A DNA stretch of 64,000 bases from Desulfobacterales bacterium (GCA_028277765.1 JANQFQ010000115.1:1-64000); one strand, 5' to 3'; shown: positions 7,050 to 15,243, numbered from the stretch's first letter. The notes: a model not told the origin generated them from the letters alone. Numbers and translations are program-made.

Positions 7050-7167
7050 CAACATGATGGTATGTAACAGCAAGGGGAGAGCGGTTTTACATTGATCAAC
7101 GATTTCAATTAACGTGTCTTTAACAAAGACTTCCTCCCCTTGCTGATCCACATCATGACCGTTAGCT
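7044..7167 (+). other. Long attC site (124 bp) ending cassette 5
   Basis: The outer arms are CCATAAC (7044-7050) and GTTAGCT (7161-7167). The inner stems are long and almost perfect: CATGATG with CATCATG, and CAGCAAGGGGA with TCCCCTTGCTG. They enclose a loop of about 60 bases. The length resembles the long repeats of chromosomal integrons. Confidence 0.85.
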
Positions 7168-7182
7168 ACTCTGGAATACATT

Positions 7183-7830
7183 ATGAAATACAAAATCAGA
7201 CACATTTTTATATTACCACTCATTCTCATATTCGGTGGGTGCACGACACCATTATGGGAGAGACATTATTATACCGAAGAAACCATCACACATTTCCTGA
7301 TAAGCGAAGACTATACCAATCTTGTCGTTATAGGTGAAAAATATCATTATATCTTTGACGAAAATGTAACTAAATTAAATGCTTTACTTTCTTCAGAAGT
7401 AAAATCATATTTACGACCAAAATTTTCTCACGTGAAAGTAAACCACGACCAGGCGATTGAGCTAAATGTTTTAATTTATATTGATCCTAGAATACCCGAG
7501 CATATAGAAACCAAATTTGGAGAAATTTGGTATGAGAATCAGCCCACTCATTATAGATATCGAGCTCAAGTTATTGATTTATTTCTAAAGGGAACACGAT
7601 ATTTGGGTAAAGACTACGGAGAAGCTATAAAGGATTATCAACTTAATAATGAATATAAAATCAAGGTAGAAGAACCTGATAGTTCAAGCTTAAAAGCTAA
7701 GAAAGTACTATTAACACCAATTACAGTAACCGTTGATGGCATTGTGTTAACAGGATTTGTTGCTGGTGCAGCTGTTTACCTTACCTTGTCATCTCCAGCA
7801 TGGATAGTGATGTGTTTCGGCTATGATTAA
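7183..7830 (+). CDS. Cassette 6: predicted lipoprotein of unknown function
   Basis: This 215-residue protein has a clear lipoprotein signal (ILIFGGC, lipidated Cys at residue 20). A hydrophilic domain follows, then a hydrophobic C-terminal segment (TVDGIVLTGFVAGAAVYLTL) that may insert into a membrane. No family is recognised. It is the only gene between the arms GTTAGCT (7161) and AGCTAAC (7843), which are exact complements. Outer-envelope location is likely. Confidence 0.75.
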   Translation: MKYKIRHIFILPLILIFGGCTTPLWERHYYTEETITHFLISEDYTNLVVIGEKYHYIFDENVTKLNALLSSEVKSYLRPKFSHVKVNHDQAIELNVLIYIDPRIPEHIETKFGEIWYENQPTHYRYRAQVIDLFLKGTRYLGKDYGEAIKDYQLNNEYKIKVEEPDSSSLKAKKVLLTPITVTVDGIVLTGFVAGAAVYLTLSSPAWIVMCFGYD

Positions 7831-7842
7831 TAGCGTAAATAC

Positions 7843-7899
7843 AGCTAACAAGGCAAGTAAGTGGACAAGCAAAGCCTGCCACTGCTTGCGGCGTTCTCT
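7843..7899 (+). other. attC site (57 bp) ending cassette 6
   Basis: AGCTAAC (7843-7849) is followed by GCAAGTAAGTGG pairing with CCACTGCTTGC, then GTTCTCT (7893-7899). It is the last recognisable site; the next gene is on the opposite strand. Confidence 0.75.
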
Positions 7900-7909
7900 G
7901 GCATTAGTA

Positions 7910-8190
7910 TCATTCTCTGATTAAAAATCGATCCAGCATAAGATTAATCATCAATAAGATATTTTCTAAACATTTTAAATCAATATTCAGGCCGTCTTTA
8001 GTTCTAGTTTTTCCCGGGTGAGTTATAAGTTTTAAGAATTCGTTGATATTTTCCTCATGACCGTACCAGTGTCCGTTTATTTTCTGGATCGGCATTCCCA
8101 GTTTTACAAATATATAAAAAACTCTTTTGTCATTTCAAACCTATTCATTATCTGTTTTGCGCCAATAAGAAATTCATTGGAATTTTTCAT
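7910..8190 (-). pseudogene. Frameshifted excisionase-like DNA-binding protein
   Basis: Reading from ATG 8190, one frame gives MKNSNEFLIGAKQIMNRFEM, continues TKEFFIYL and stops. The next frame resumes at once with VKLGMPIQKINGHWYGHEEN and runs to 7910. Together they make a plausible protein of about 90 residues with the layout of small helix-turn-helix/excisionase-like proteins (an IGAKQIM helix, a LGMPIQKINGHWYGH wing, then INEFLKLI). A one-base loss near 8108 explains the break. The start overlaps the stop of the upstream gene as ATGA. Family assignment is from memory and moderate. Confidence 0.5.
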
Positions 8191-8411
8191 CTGTTCAGCC
8201 AATCCGGTCTTGAAAAGTTATCAGTAGTCGGTCGATTCTTGTCTGTCGTTTTTTCCTGTTCGATTCTCGCCTCCGGCACCATGATAAAAAAACAGACGGC
8301 AATTTGCCGATTTTTTTCTAAAGCATGTATATTGACAACAGGCGTCAGCTCTGATATTTTCTCCCCATTATAATATATTAAAATTCCTAATAATTTTATT
8401 GGTTTATTCAT
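8187..8411 (-). CDS. Small conserved hypothetical protein
   Basis: This 74-residue protein has no signal peptide or membrane helix. The N-terminal half (LLGILIYYNGEKISELTPVV) looks like a small beta domain; the C-terminal third is Lys/Thr/Asp-rich and probably disordered. No known family. The stop overlaps the start of the frameshifted DNA-binding gene by four bases (ATGA), so they formed one operon. The start is 43 bases from the divergent DUF3617 gene. Confidence 0.5.
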   Translation of the reverse strand: MNKPIKLLGILIYYNGEKISELTPVVNIHALEKNRQIAVCFFIMVPEARIEQEKTTDKNRPTTDNFSRPDWLNR

Positions 8412-8429
8412 AATTAACCGTTTTTGTTA

Positions 8430-8450
8430 TATAATCAAGCAATAAGGAGG
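8430..8450 (+). promoter_or_regulatory. -10 box and strong ribosome site of the DUF3617 gene
   Basis: A perfect TATAAT (8430-8435) is followed by AAGGAGG (8444-8450), five bases before the ATG at 8455. No convincing -35 box is seen. The spacing leaves an untranslated leader of only about 10-15 bases. Confidence 0.45.
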
Positions 8451-8454
8451 TAAC

Positions 8455-8892
8455 ATGTTGAGAAGAATATCGTTTCTGTTCATCATTGTATGTGTATTTG
8501 TTCTTGTTTCAAACGCGTGCGGCGGCGGTGTGAACATGAAAGAAGGGGAATGGGAAATTACTTCGGAGGCATCCATTAAGGGGATGCCGGGAGGGATGAG
8601 TATGCCGGCGACGCCTCCGATGACATACAAGCAATGTCTAACAAAAAAAGACCTGGTACCTCAGGGTAAATCACAACAGAATCAGCAGTGTAAGATGGTG
8701 AAAAAAAATATTTCTGGAAATACAGTGTCCTATACCATGGAATGCGATACTCCAGGCGGAAAGATAACCCAGACAGGAAAAATCACATATAAAGGTGATT
8801 CATTTCAGGGTACGTTTACTACGAAAATACCACAGGGAGGTATGGAGATGACCGGCAAGATGAATGGGCGCAGGATCGGGGCGTGTAAATAG
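8455..8892 (+). CDS. DUF3617 family exported protein
   Basis: This 145-residue protein has an N-terminal signal (LFIIVCVFVLVSNACGGG). The Cys could be lipidated, but the preceding residues are a poor lipobox. The rest matches DUF3617, periplasmic proteins of unknown role: EGEWEITSEA near the start, a Met/Pro/Gly-rich stretch (KGMPGGMSMPATPPM), YKQCLTKKDLVP with the first conserved Cys, further Cys at C.MVKK and MECD, and a C-terminal Cys. The Cys could form disulfides. An excellent AAGGAGG precedes the start. It appears monocistronic. Confidence 0.8.
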   Translation: MLRRISFLFIIVCVFVLVSNACGGGVNMKEGEWEITSEASIKGMPGGMSMPATPPMTYKQCLTKKDLVPQGKSQQNQQCKMVKKNISGNTVSYTMECDTPGGKITQTGKITYKGDSFQGTFTTKIPQGGMEMTGKMNGRRIGACK

Positions 8893-9331
8893 TCTTAAAG
8901 CTAGGTGCGTGGGAGAATCTAGGGATTAGAAAAAGTAAAGATGGATCATTTTTAATTATTTTAACAAGGATAGACAGGATGATCAGGATAAAAAAACATC
9001 TTATATATCCTGTATATCCTTGTTAATTCATGTTTTCTCAGCACTCAGTCCTTCATAGCTCAGTCCTGAATAATCTGTTTAACGCTCTATCCGTGAGCGG
9101 CAGCACCATCAATCTATCTTTTAACAATGTCTTATCTTTGATGAATTTTTAATTTTCAATTCCAAATATATTTTTATGAAAAATATAGGTTTAATCTGGA
9201 TTAAAGTCCTTTGTCAGTGAAAAAAATGTTGTATGATATTTATAAGTATTATATTATAATTATCTGACTATTATTTTCTGTACTATTATTTTTCTGGGTT
9301 GAATTAATAATCTCTTTTTAAAAGATTTATT
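8893..9331. repeat. Intergenic region with a long REP-type hairpin
   Basis: No gene is seen. TTAACAAGGATAGACAGGAT (8961-8980) pairs with its near-perfect complement at 9007-9026, giving a stem of about 20 bp. CTCAGTCCT occurs at 9045-9065, a motif seen again near 16150 and 57150. The rest is AT-rich and contains the promoter region of the response regulator. Confidence 0.6.
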
Positions 9332-9706
9332 ATGATTAAAAAAATTTTACTTGTTGACGATTCCCCTGTCGCCCGTAAGATGCTCAAGCGTGTCATTCCA
9401 AAGGACAAGGGCTATGAGATCATGGAGGCGGTTGACGGGCAGGATGGGATTGAAAAGTATCAGACATTTCAGCCTGATGTGACTCTTCTTGACCTTACCA
9501 TGCCTGTACTTGACGGTTTCCAAGCTCTGGATCAAATTAAGCAGCTTAACAAGAGCGCTATTGTGATAATTATAACTGCCGATATTCAGCAGAAATCGAT
9601 TGCCACAGTCATGCAGTCAGGAGCCTTTACTTTGCTGAAAAAACCGGTGAGCGCTGAAATACTTGAAGAAACATTAGATAAAGCTGCAATGAATGTAAAA
9701 AATTGA
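9332..9706 (+). CDS. CheY-like single-domain response regulator
   Basis: This 124-residue receiver domain has no output domain. The acidic pair is D9-D10 (LLVDDS), the phosphoacceptor D54 (LLDLTMP), the switch Thr T82 (IIITAD) and the invariant Lys K104 (LLKKPV), so it should be phosphorylatable. It precedes a hybrid histidine kinase by 51 bases in the same direction, making that kinase a likely partner. Stand-alone receivers usually act by protein-protein contact, such as with flagellar motors or other kinases; the target here is unknown. Confidence 0.95.
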   Translation: MIKKILLVDDSPVARKMLKRVIPKDKGYEIMEAVDGQDGIEKYQTFQPDVTLLDLTMPVLDGFQALDQIKQLNKSAIVIIITADIQQKSIATVMQSGAFTLLKKPVSAEILEETLDKAAMNVKN

Positions 9707-9757
9707 TTCCAGGACAGCAGGGGTATAGTTTCAGAAATAGTATAAGGGGTTGTGTGA

Positions 9758-11689
9758 ATGCTTTTCGCGCAGATGTTTGACATAATCAATGCCGGTATCG
9801 TCGTTCTTGACAGGGATCTAAAGATCATCAAGTGGAACCGGTGGATGGAAACACACAGCAGGATAACTACAGAAGAAATAATAGGAAAATCCATTTTAAC
9901 ATATTTCCCGTCCCTTGATACGTCATGGTTCTTACGAGGCTGCAAGGCGGTTTTTACTTTTGGCAATTTCGCGTTTTTTTCACAAAAAATACATCAGTAC
10001 TGTTTTCCCTTTAAAACCGATGAAACGTTTCAGGCCACTTTTGAATATATGCAGCAGAATTGTACGATGGGACCCATTCGTAGAGAAGATAATACTGTTG
10101 AGTATGTTTACATAATGGTTCAGGATGTCACAGATCTCGTGGCTGCTACGCTGAATCTGATGAAGGCAACTGAAGAGGCTAAAAAACTGGCGGATGAGGC
10201 TAATGCAGCCAACCGTGCCAAAGGCGATTTTATAGCGAATATGAGCCATGAAATCAGAACGCCGATGAATGCCATTATAGGATTTACAGAACTCCTTGCT
10301 GGAAGGATTGAGGATGATCAGCTTAAAGGATATCTGTCTGGTATTTCAGCCAGCGGGAATACTCTCTTAAAACTGATCAATGATATTCTTGATCTTTCAA
10401 AGATTGAAGCCGGAATGCTGAAACTTGAATATGAACCGATTAATCCATATTCAGTGTTCAATGAGATAGGGCAGATGTTTTCTCCCAGATGCATGGAAAA
10501 GGATGTTGATTTCCGGATGGAGATAGACCATCTTCTGCCAAAGGGCTTGCTGCTTGACGGGATACGTTTCAGGCAGATACTGATAAACCTTGTCAGCAAC
10601 GCGGTCAAGTTTACGGAATCAGGGTATGTGAAGCTGTCGATTTCTGTTGACCGGATTAATGAGGAGAATGGTACGCTTGATTTTCATTTTTCTGTTGAAG
10701 ATACCGGTATTGGAATCGCTGAAGACCAGAAAAAACTTATTTATGATCCGTTTATTCAGCAGGATGGACAGAAGACAGCTGAATACGGCGGTACAGGGCT
10801 GGGACTTTCAATAACCAACCAGCTTGTTGAAATGATGGATGGTACAATTACTGAGAGCGGCAAGGCCGGAAAAGGGGCTATATTCAGTGTGGCATTCAAG
10901 GGTATTACGATTACCTCTGATATTGAAACCATGGAAGCACAGGATGAGACGCTTGATGCAATAGAGTTCGAAAGAGCCACCATACTTATTGTTGATGACA
11001 ACCCGCTCAATCGGGCGTTATTGAAAGAGTTTATAGAGTTTTACGGTATGAATATTATTGAGGCGGGAAACGGGAGAGAGGCTATTGAACTCACGCGGCT
11101 GTATCATCCGGATCTAATAATGATGGATCTGAAAATGCCTGTGATGGATGGTTATGAGGCCTCTAAGAAATTGAAAGCAGATGACAAATTGAAGGACATA
11201 CCTATTGTAGTGGTAACGGCTACAGCCATGAAAGAGGAAGAAGAAATGCTCTTAAATATGGGATGTGCCAGTGTCCTCTGGAAACCTGTTAATAGGATCA
11301 TGCTGGTGAATGAGCTGATGAATCATCTCCCCTACCAGTCAGATAAAACAGCAATGGCAGACAGTGCCAGAGGTTTGAAAGTTTCCGCTATTTCACTTAC
11401 AGCTGATGTAAAATCGAGGCTTCCTGAGTTGACGAATATCCTGGAGAATGAATTGATGGACAAATGGAACAGGGTACACAAGTCATTTTTTGTTGATGAG
11501 ATTGAAGACTTTGCAAAAGAGGTTAGAGAGTTGGGAGAGGAATATAACTTTGATGTTTTTTCAGACTGGAGTAACAGACTGTTTAAACAAGTCGCCAGTT
11601 TTGATATGGAGAAACTCCCGGGTACGCTGGGATATTACCCGGAGTTAGTGAAGGAAATTACTGAGCTGAATGAAATACTGATATCCTGA
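9758..11689 (+). CDS. Hybrid histidine kinase (PAS-HisKA-HATPase-REC)
   Basis: This 643-residue soluble kinase has an N-terminal PAS domain (about 1-125; the 1-70 part begins MFDIINAGIVVLDRDLKIIK). A short coiled coil (roughly 130-155) leads to the HisKA helix with H164 in NMSHEIRTPMNAI. The HATPase domain shows N (LVSNAVKFT), G1 (EDTGIGI) and G2 (YGGTGLGLSI) boxes. A receiver domain follows with phosphoacceptor D457 (MMDLKMP). The last 110 residues are helical and could include a degenerate phosphotransfer region, though no HPt motif is evident. There are no membrane helices, so it senses a cytoplasmic signal. It lies between the CheY-like gene and the GGDEF gene. Confidence 0.95.
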   Translation: MLFAQMFDIINAGIVVLDRDLKIIKWNRWMETHSRITTEEIIGKSILTYFPSLDTSWFLRGCKAVFTFGNFAFFSQKIHQYCFPFKTDETFQATFEYMQQNCTMGPIRREDNTVEYVYIMVQDVTDLVAATLNLMKATEEAKKLADEANAANRAKGDFIANMSHEIRTPMNAIIGFTELLAGRIEDDQLKGYLSGISASGNTLLKLINDILDLSKIEAGMLKLEYEPINPYSVFNEIGQMFSPRCMEKDVDFRMEIDHLLPKGLLLDGIRFRQILINLVSNAVKFTESGYVKLSISVDRINEENGTLDFHFSVEDTGIGIAEDQKKLIYDPFIQQDGQKTAEYGGTGLGLSITNQLVEMMDGTITESGKAGKGAIFSVAFKGITITSDIETMEAQDETLDAIEFERATILIVDDNPLNRALLKEFIEFYGMNIIEAGNGREAIELTRLYHPDLIMMDLKMPVMDGYEASKKLKADDKLKDIPIVVVTATAMKEEEEMLLNMGCASVLWKPVNRIMLVNELMNHLPYQSDKTAMADSARGLKVSAISLTADVKSRLPELTNILENELMDKWNRVHKSFFVDEIEDFAKEVRELGEEYNFDVFSDWSNRLFKQVASFDMEKLPGTLGYYPELVKEITELNEILIS

Positions 11690-11795
11690 GAAACGGATTT
11701 CATTTTTTATCTTTCAGCAGCTTTTCTTTTGTTGGGGCGCCAGGGGAAGGGCACGTTAGTTCGGAATGACTACTTTATCATACATGGAGGAAGAT

Positions 11796-12788
11796 ATGGC
11801 TTTGATGACCAACGGGACACAGGAAAAACCTTCAATACTGATCGTTGATGATGTGCCAAAGAACCTTCAGGTTCTGATCAATATCCTTAAAGAAGAGGAC
11901 TACCGGGTGGCTGTCGCTAGTAGTGGCCCCCAGGCGATTACCATGGTTAAAGAGAATAAGCCTGATCTTATTCTGCTTGACATTATCATGCCGGATATGG
12001 ACGGTTATGATGTGTGCCGAGAACTAAAAGCATCTCCGGATTCCAAGGATATTCCAATAATATTTCTGACCGCGAAAGCAGAGACCGAAAATGTTGTTGA
12101 CGCGTTCAGGGAAGGGGCTGTTGATTATGTCACAAAGCCTTTTAATTCCATAGAACTTCTTTCAAGGGTAAAAACACACATTGCTGTTAAGCAGAGCCGT
12201 GATACGATTATGAGGATGAATGAAAAGCTTAAGGAGGAAGTCGAAGAGCGTATAAGGGTTGCCGAGGAACTTGAGAAAAAGAACGCTGTCCTTGATAGAA
12301 TGGCTGTTACAGACGGATTGACACGTCTGTATAATCACAGGCATATTATTGAAAGGCTTACCCATGAGATCGCTGAAGCGACCCGGTACAAGTTTGAACT
12401 ATCAATTATCATGCTGGATATTGATCATTTTAAGCGCATTAATGACAATTTCGGCCACCAGGTCGGTGATGAAGTCCTCGTGAAAGTATCTGAAGCAATA
12501 ACCGATCTTCTCCGGCAGGTTGACCTGGTTGGACGTTACGGGGGAGAAGAATTCCTGGTGATTATTCCGCATACGGACAGGGAGGGGAGCATCATTACAG
12601 CGGAAAGAATTCGGCAAGAAGTAGAGGCGATTAAATTTGATAACAATGACATCAAGGTTACCATCAGCGGGGGCGTCTGTACTCTTGACAAGGAAGACTG
12701 CTCAGAACTTATTATGAAGGCTGACAACCTTATGTATAAGTCTAAACAGAAAGGCAGAAACAGAATAGAACATACGATGGAGGATTAA
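11796..12788 (+). CDS. PleD-like diguanylate cyclase (REC-GGDEF)
   Basis: This 331-residue enzyme condenses two GTP into c-di-GMP under receiver control. The receiver has the phosphoacceptor D62 (LLDIIMPDMDG) and TAK/KPF switch residues. A coiled-coil linker (roughly 137-170) connects to a GGDEF domain with an intact GGEEF active site (249-253). The product-inhibition site RxxD is present as RQVD five residues upstream (240-243). ATG 11796 is chosen over 11766 because GGAGG ends five bases before it. As the third gene of a same-strand signalling cluster, it may convert the kinase output into c-di-GMP. Confidence 0.93.
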   Translation: MALMTNGTQEKPSILIVDDVPKNLQVLINILKEEDYRVAVASSGPQAITMVKENKPDLILLDIIMPDMDGYDVCRELKASPDSKDIPIIFLTAKAETENVVDAFREGAVDYVTKPFNSIELLSRVKTHIAVKQSRDTIMRMNEKLKEEVEERIRVAEELEKKNAVLDRMAVTDGLTRLYNHRHIIERLTHEIAEATRYKFELSIIMLDIDHFKRINDNFGHQVGDEVLVKVSEAITDLLRQVDLVGRYGGEEFLVIIPHTDREGSIITAERIRQEVEAIKFDNNDIKVTISGGVCTLDKEDCSELIMKADNLMYKSKQKGRNRIEHTMED

Positions 12789-12854
12789 TCTGACCTGACC
12801 AATACTTGACTTTATATACTGTGTCAGATCTCATTGGGTCTCATTTGTCTCAAA

Positions 12855-13021
12855 AGTTTTAAATCCGAATATCGAAATCCGAAACAAATTCAAAATCTAA
12901 ATGTTCAAATGCTCAAAACCATAAACGCCTAAAATTTAGAATCAAATCGCCTTTTGTTTTTGATTTTGAATTTTGGTCATTTGATATTGTTTCGAATTTC
13001 GATATTTGGATTTCGGATTTT
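12855..13021. repeat. AT-rich inverted repeat between converging genes
   Basis: AAATCCGAATATCGAAATCC (from about 12858) is complementary to a GGATTTCGGATTT-containing stretch ending at 13020, with GTTTCGAATTTCGATATTTG between. The same AATCCGAAATTCGGATTT theme recurs at 14050. It probably forms a long imperfect hairpin and serves as the shared 3' region. Confidence 0.6.
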
Positions 13022-13953
13022 TACCCTATGAACACCCGTTCCCGTCTGTCAAGACGTTTTAATCCCGCCTGTTTCGCTAAATCGAGTGCTTCTTCATACT
13101 CTTTGCCTGAAAGCGGCCTGGCCAGTTTTTTTATTTCAAAGGCCCTTCCGCAAGGCCTGTATTGAGGCATGATGTTTATATACGTATTTGGGGAAACTTT
13201 CTCAGCAATAAATGTCATCACCTTGTCTGTCCCAGCCATAAGGGCGGGTAGTACAAGGTGCCTTATAAGTACACCCCTAACCGCGATACCGGTTTTATTG
13301 ATTTCCAGGTCACCGACCTGGCGGTGCATTTCCAGGACCGCGCTGCATGCGATGTCTTTATAATCAAGCACATCACAGGTCAGCTTTGCTATTTCAGGAT
13401 CCCAGAATTTAAAATCAGGCATGTATATGTCAAAAACATTTTCAAGGAGCTTAAGTGTTTCAACACTATCGTAACCTCCGGTATTATAAACCAGTGGCAC
13501 AGACAGCCCTTTGGATGCGGCTATTTCCACAGCAGACAGGATCTGAGGTACGACATGGGACGGTGTTACAAAGTTGATATTGTGGCATCCCTGGTTCTGC
13601 AGTATCAGCATCATGTTGGCTAGCTGTTCATCCGTGGCTTCATCGCCAAGCCCCTGGTGGCTGATATCGTAATTCTGGCAGAAATTGCACATGAGGTTGC
13701 AGTGGGTGAAAAAGATGGTGCCGGAACCGCCGCTTCCCACCAGTGGCGCTTCTTCTCCAAAATGCGGATGGAAACTGCTGATTACAGCTGTACTGCCTGT
13801 TTTGCATACACCTGTCTCTCCAGCGGTTCTGTCTATTCCGCATTTCCGTGGGCAGAGGGTACAGGCCTTGATCATTTGAAGCGCTTTTTCAATTTTTTCA
13901 TAGATCTGACCGTTTCTGCAGGTTTCAATGTAGGAAGGTTCTGGGGAAGACAT
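13021..13953 (-). CDS. PflX-like radical SAM protein
   Basis: This 310-residue radical SAM protein belongs to the PflX group (COG1313), relatives of pyruvate-formate-lyase activases with unproven substrates. The radical SAM cluster motif is C85-x3-C89-x2-C92 (CNLMCNFCQN). An N-terminal Cys set (C31, C34, C38, C50) precedes it, as is usual in this group, and probably binds a second Fe-S cluster. FVTPSHVVPQIL and YNTGGYDS are further family landmarks. No glycyl-radical enzyme gene is adjacent. It sits upstream of nothing on its strand and is separated from the sirtuin by about 220 bases. Confidence 0.88.
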   Translation of the reverse strand: MSSPEPSYIETCRNGQIYEKIEKALQMIKACTLCPRKCGIDRTAGETGVCKTGSTAVISSFHPHFGEEAPLVGSGGSGTIFFTHCNLMCNFCQNYDISHQGLGDEATDEQLANMMLILQNQGCHNINFVTPSHVVPQILSAVEIAASKGLSVPLVYNTGGYDSVETLKLLENVFDIYMPDFKFWDPEIAKLTCDVLDYKDIACSAVLEMHRQVGDLEINKTGIAVRGVLIRHLVLPALMAGTDKVMTFIAEKVSPNTYINIMPQYRPCGRAFEIKKLARPLSGKEYEEALDLAKQAGLKRLDRRERVFIG

Positions 13954-14177
13954 GATGTTGTGTCCTGTGGTTTTATATGTAAAAGTCTAGATTTGACGTT
14001 ACATACAGTATTAGATTTCATTAAGAATTTTGTCTTTACATAAAGGTTAAAAATCCGAAATTCGGATTTAAAACTTTTGAAACAAATGAAACACTATGAA
14101 ATCGTACACTGTATGTAATATCAAGTACTGGTCAACACATTTTTATAGTTGTGATCTTGTTCTCTACGCTCTTTGCT

Positions 14178-14882
14178 CTAATTTTGTTTAAACAACATCG
14201 GCAGCGCTTTTCCGGCTGGTTCACGGATATTTATATCATACATCCCTGAAAAATCCGAAGCCTCGGGGTTGATTTCAATGCAGAAAGCATTTTTTTCTTT
14301 TGCGATCTGGGGGAAACCAGCTGCAGGCCAGACAACACCTGAAGTACCTATACTGATAAAAAGATCGCATTGTTCAATCGCTGATACGGCATTATTGATG
14401 ACTTCTTCATTCAACATATCTGAAAACCATGTAATGTCGGGCCTGATCCAGGAATCGCATTCCGGACATTTTCGGGTTGTGTATTTTTCACCCATATCTT
14501 CAGAGATACCATGGGCCGGGCATCGAACCCTCCACAGACTGCCGTGGAGTTCTATGACATTGTGGTTGCCGGCACGCTGATGCATGCCGTCGATATTTTG
14601 TGTGACAATTGTTACCCCTGGATGCTGTTCTTCCATCTTTGCTATGATAAAATGTCCTTGATGGGGTTTGCATCCCAGGACTGAGGTCCTGCGGAGTTCA
14701 TGAAAATTAAGGACTTTTTCAGGGCTACGGTTAAAAGCAGCCTGACAGGCGTATTCTTCCCAATTATATTCATGCCAGACTCCGCCGCTCCCACGGTATG
14801 TTGGTATGCCGCTTTCAGCGGACATACCAGCACCTGTGAAAAAGAGAATGTTTTGAAAGCCAGCAGGGTCAATCTTGTCCAT
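14178..14882 (-). CDS. Sirtuin-type NAD-dependent protein deacylase
   Basis: This 234-residue Sir2-family enzyme would remove acyl groups from lysines using NAD. The NAD-binding GAGMSAESG (17-25), TQNIDGMHQRAG (about 94-105) and catalytic H113 (ELHGS) are intact. Two features are unusual. The YxxR acyl-specificity motif of class III sirtuins is replaced by H61-x-x-R64 within FHELRR. The first zinc pair is C121-x2-H124 instead of CxxC, while the second, C139-x2-C142, is normal. It is close to CobB/SIRT5 in overall pattern. Acyl preference is therefore uncertain. Confidence 0.9.
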   Translation of the reverse strand: MDKIDPAGFQNILFFTGAGMSAESGIPTYRGSGGVWHEYNWEEYACQAAFNRSPEKVLNFHELRRTSVLGCKPHQGHFIIAKMEEQHPGVTIVTQNIDGMHQRAGNHNVIELHGSLWRVRCPAHGISEDMGEKYTTRKCPECDSWIRPDITWFSDMLNEEVINNAVSAIEQCDLFISIGTSGVVWPAAGFPQIAKEKNAFCIEINPEASDFSGMYDINIREPAGKALPMLFKQN

Positions 14883-14914
14883 AAGGTCGTTGCCTGTCAG
14901 GTTAAGTTGAGTTG

Positions 14915-14943
14915 AATAGATGAAGTGTTTTTCTTCATCTATT
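14915..14943. repeat. Perfect 11-bp hairpin upstream of the sirtuin
   Basis: AATAGATGAAG (14915-14925) pairs with CTTCATCTATT (14933-14943) around a GTGTTTT loop. It lies 33 bases upstream of the minus-strand sirtuin start, so it may be a leader hairpin, an operator, or a terminator without a long T tract. Confidence 0.45.
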
Positions 14944-15078
14944 CATACGAAACTTATGCCCTTTTGGAATAAAAGGGTTTTTTAATAATAAAATAATTAA
15001 ATCAGGCTCTGTTAAACAAAGCAATATTATATTTTGGATATACTTGCTTCTATTGGTTTTCGTTGGTTTAAATTGGTC

Positions 15079-15120
15079 TTCTAGCATCTAGTATCTAGCA
15101 TCTAGTATCTAGTATCTTAT
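15079..15120. repeat. Tandem CTAGTAT/CTAGCAT repeats
   Basis: CTAGCATCTAGTAT units repeat about four times. The same low-complexity family occurs at 17191-17277 and near 20810. Its role is unknown. Confidence 0.6.
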
Positions 15121-15243
15121 CCCCTTCCAGGTATAACAACCAAAACCAGGTTTATGCTGTTGACATAAAGAGGTAAATATATTAAACATAAAAAACTTCA
15201 AAAAAGAACAAACACATCAAATTAAATTAAGAGGAGGGAGAAC

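Larger units (their letters stand above)
4295..7899 (+). mobile_element. Integron gene-cassette array without integrase
   Basis: Six attC-like sites (RYYYAAC arm, imperfect internal stems, GTTRRRY-like arm) separate six short genes, all on the plus strand with one gene per unit. Several cassettes begin with a 7-mer that is the reverse complement of the 7-mer starting their own terminal attC: GTTCGCT (4295) with AGCGAAC (4883), GTTATAT (5033) with ATATAAC (5347), and GTTAGCT (7161) with AGCTAAC (7843). That is expected if each cassette arose from a circular molecule. No IntI gene or clear attI is present, so this is either a cluster of attC sites lacking an integrase or the distal part of an array. 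Confidence 0.8.

Noticed and set aside
9347-9535. Minus-strand open frame inside the response regulator
   Set aside because: Codon pattern and homology clearly support the plus-strand receiver domain.
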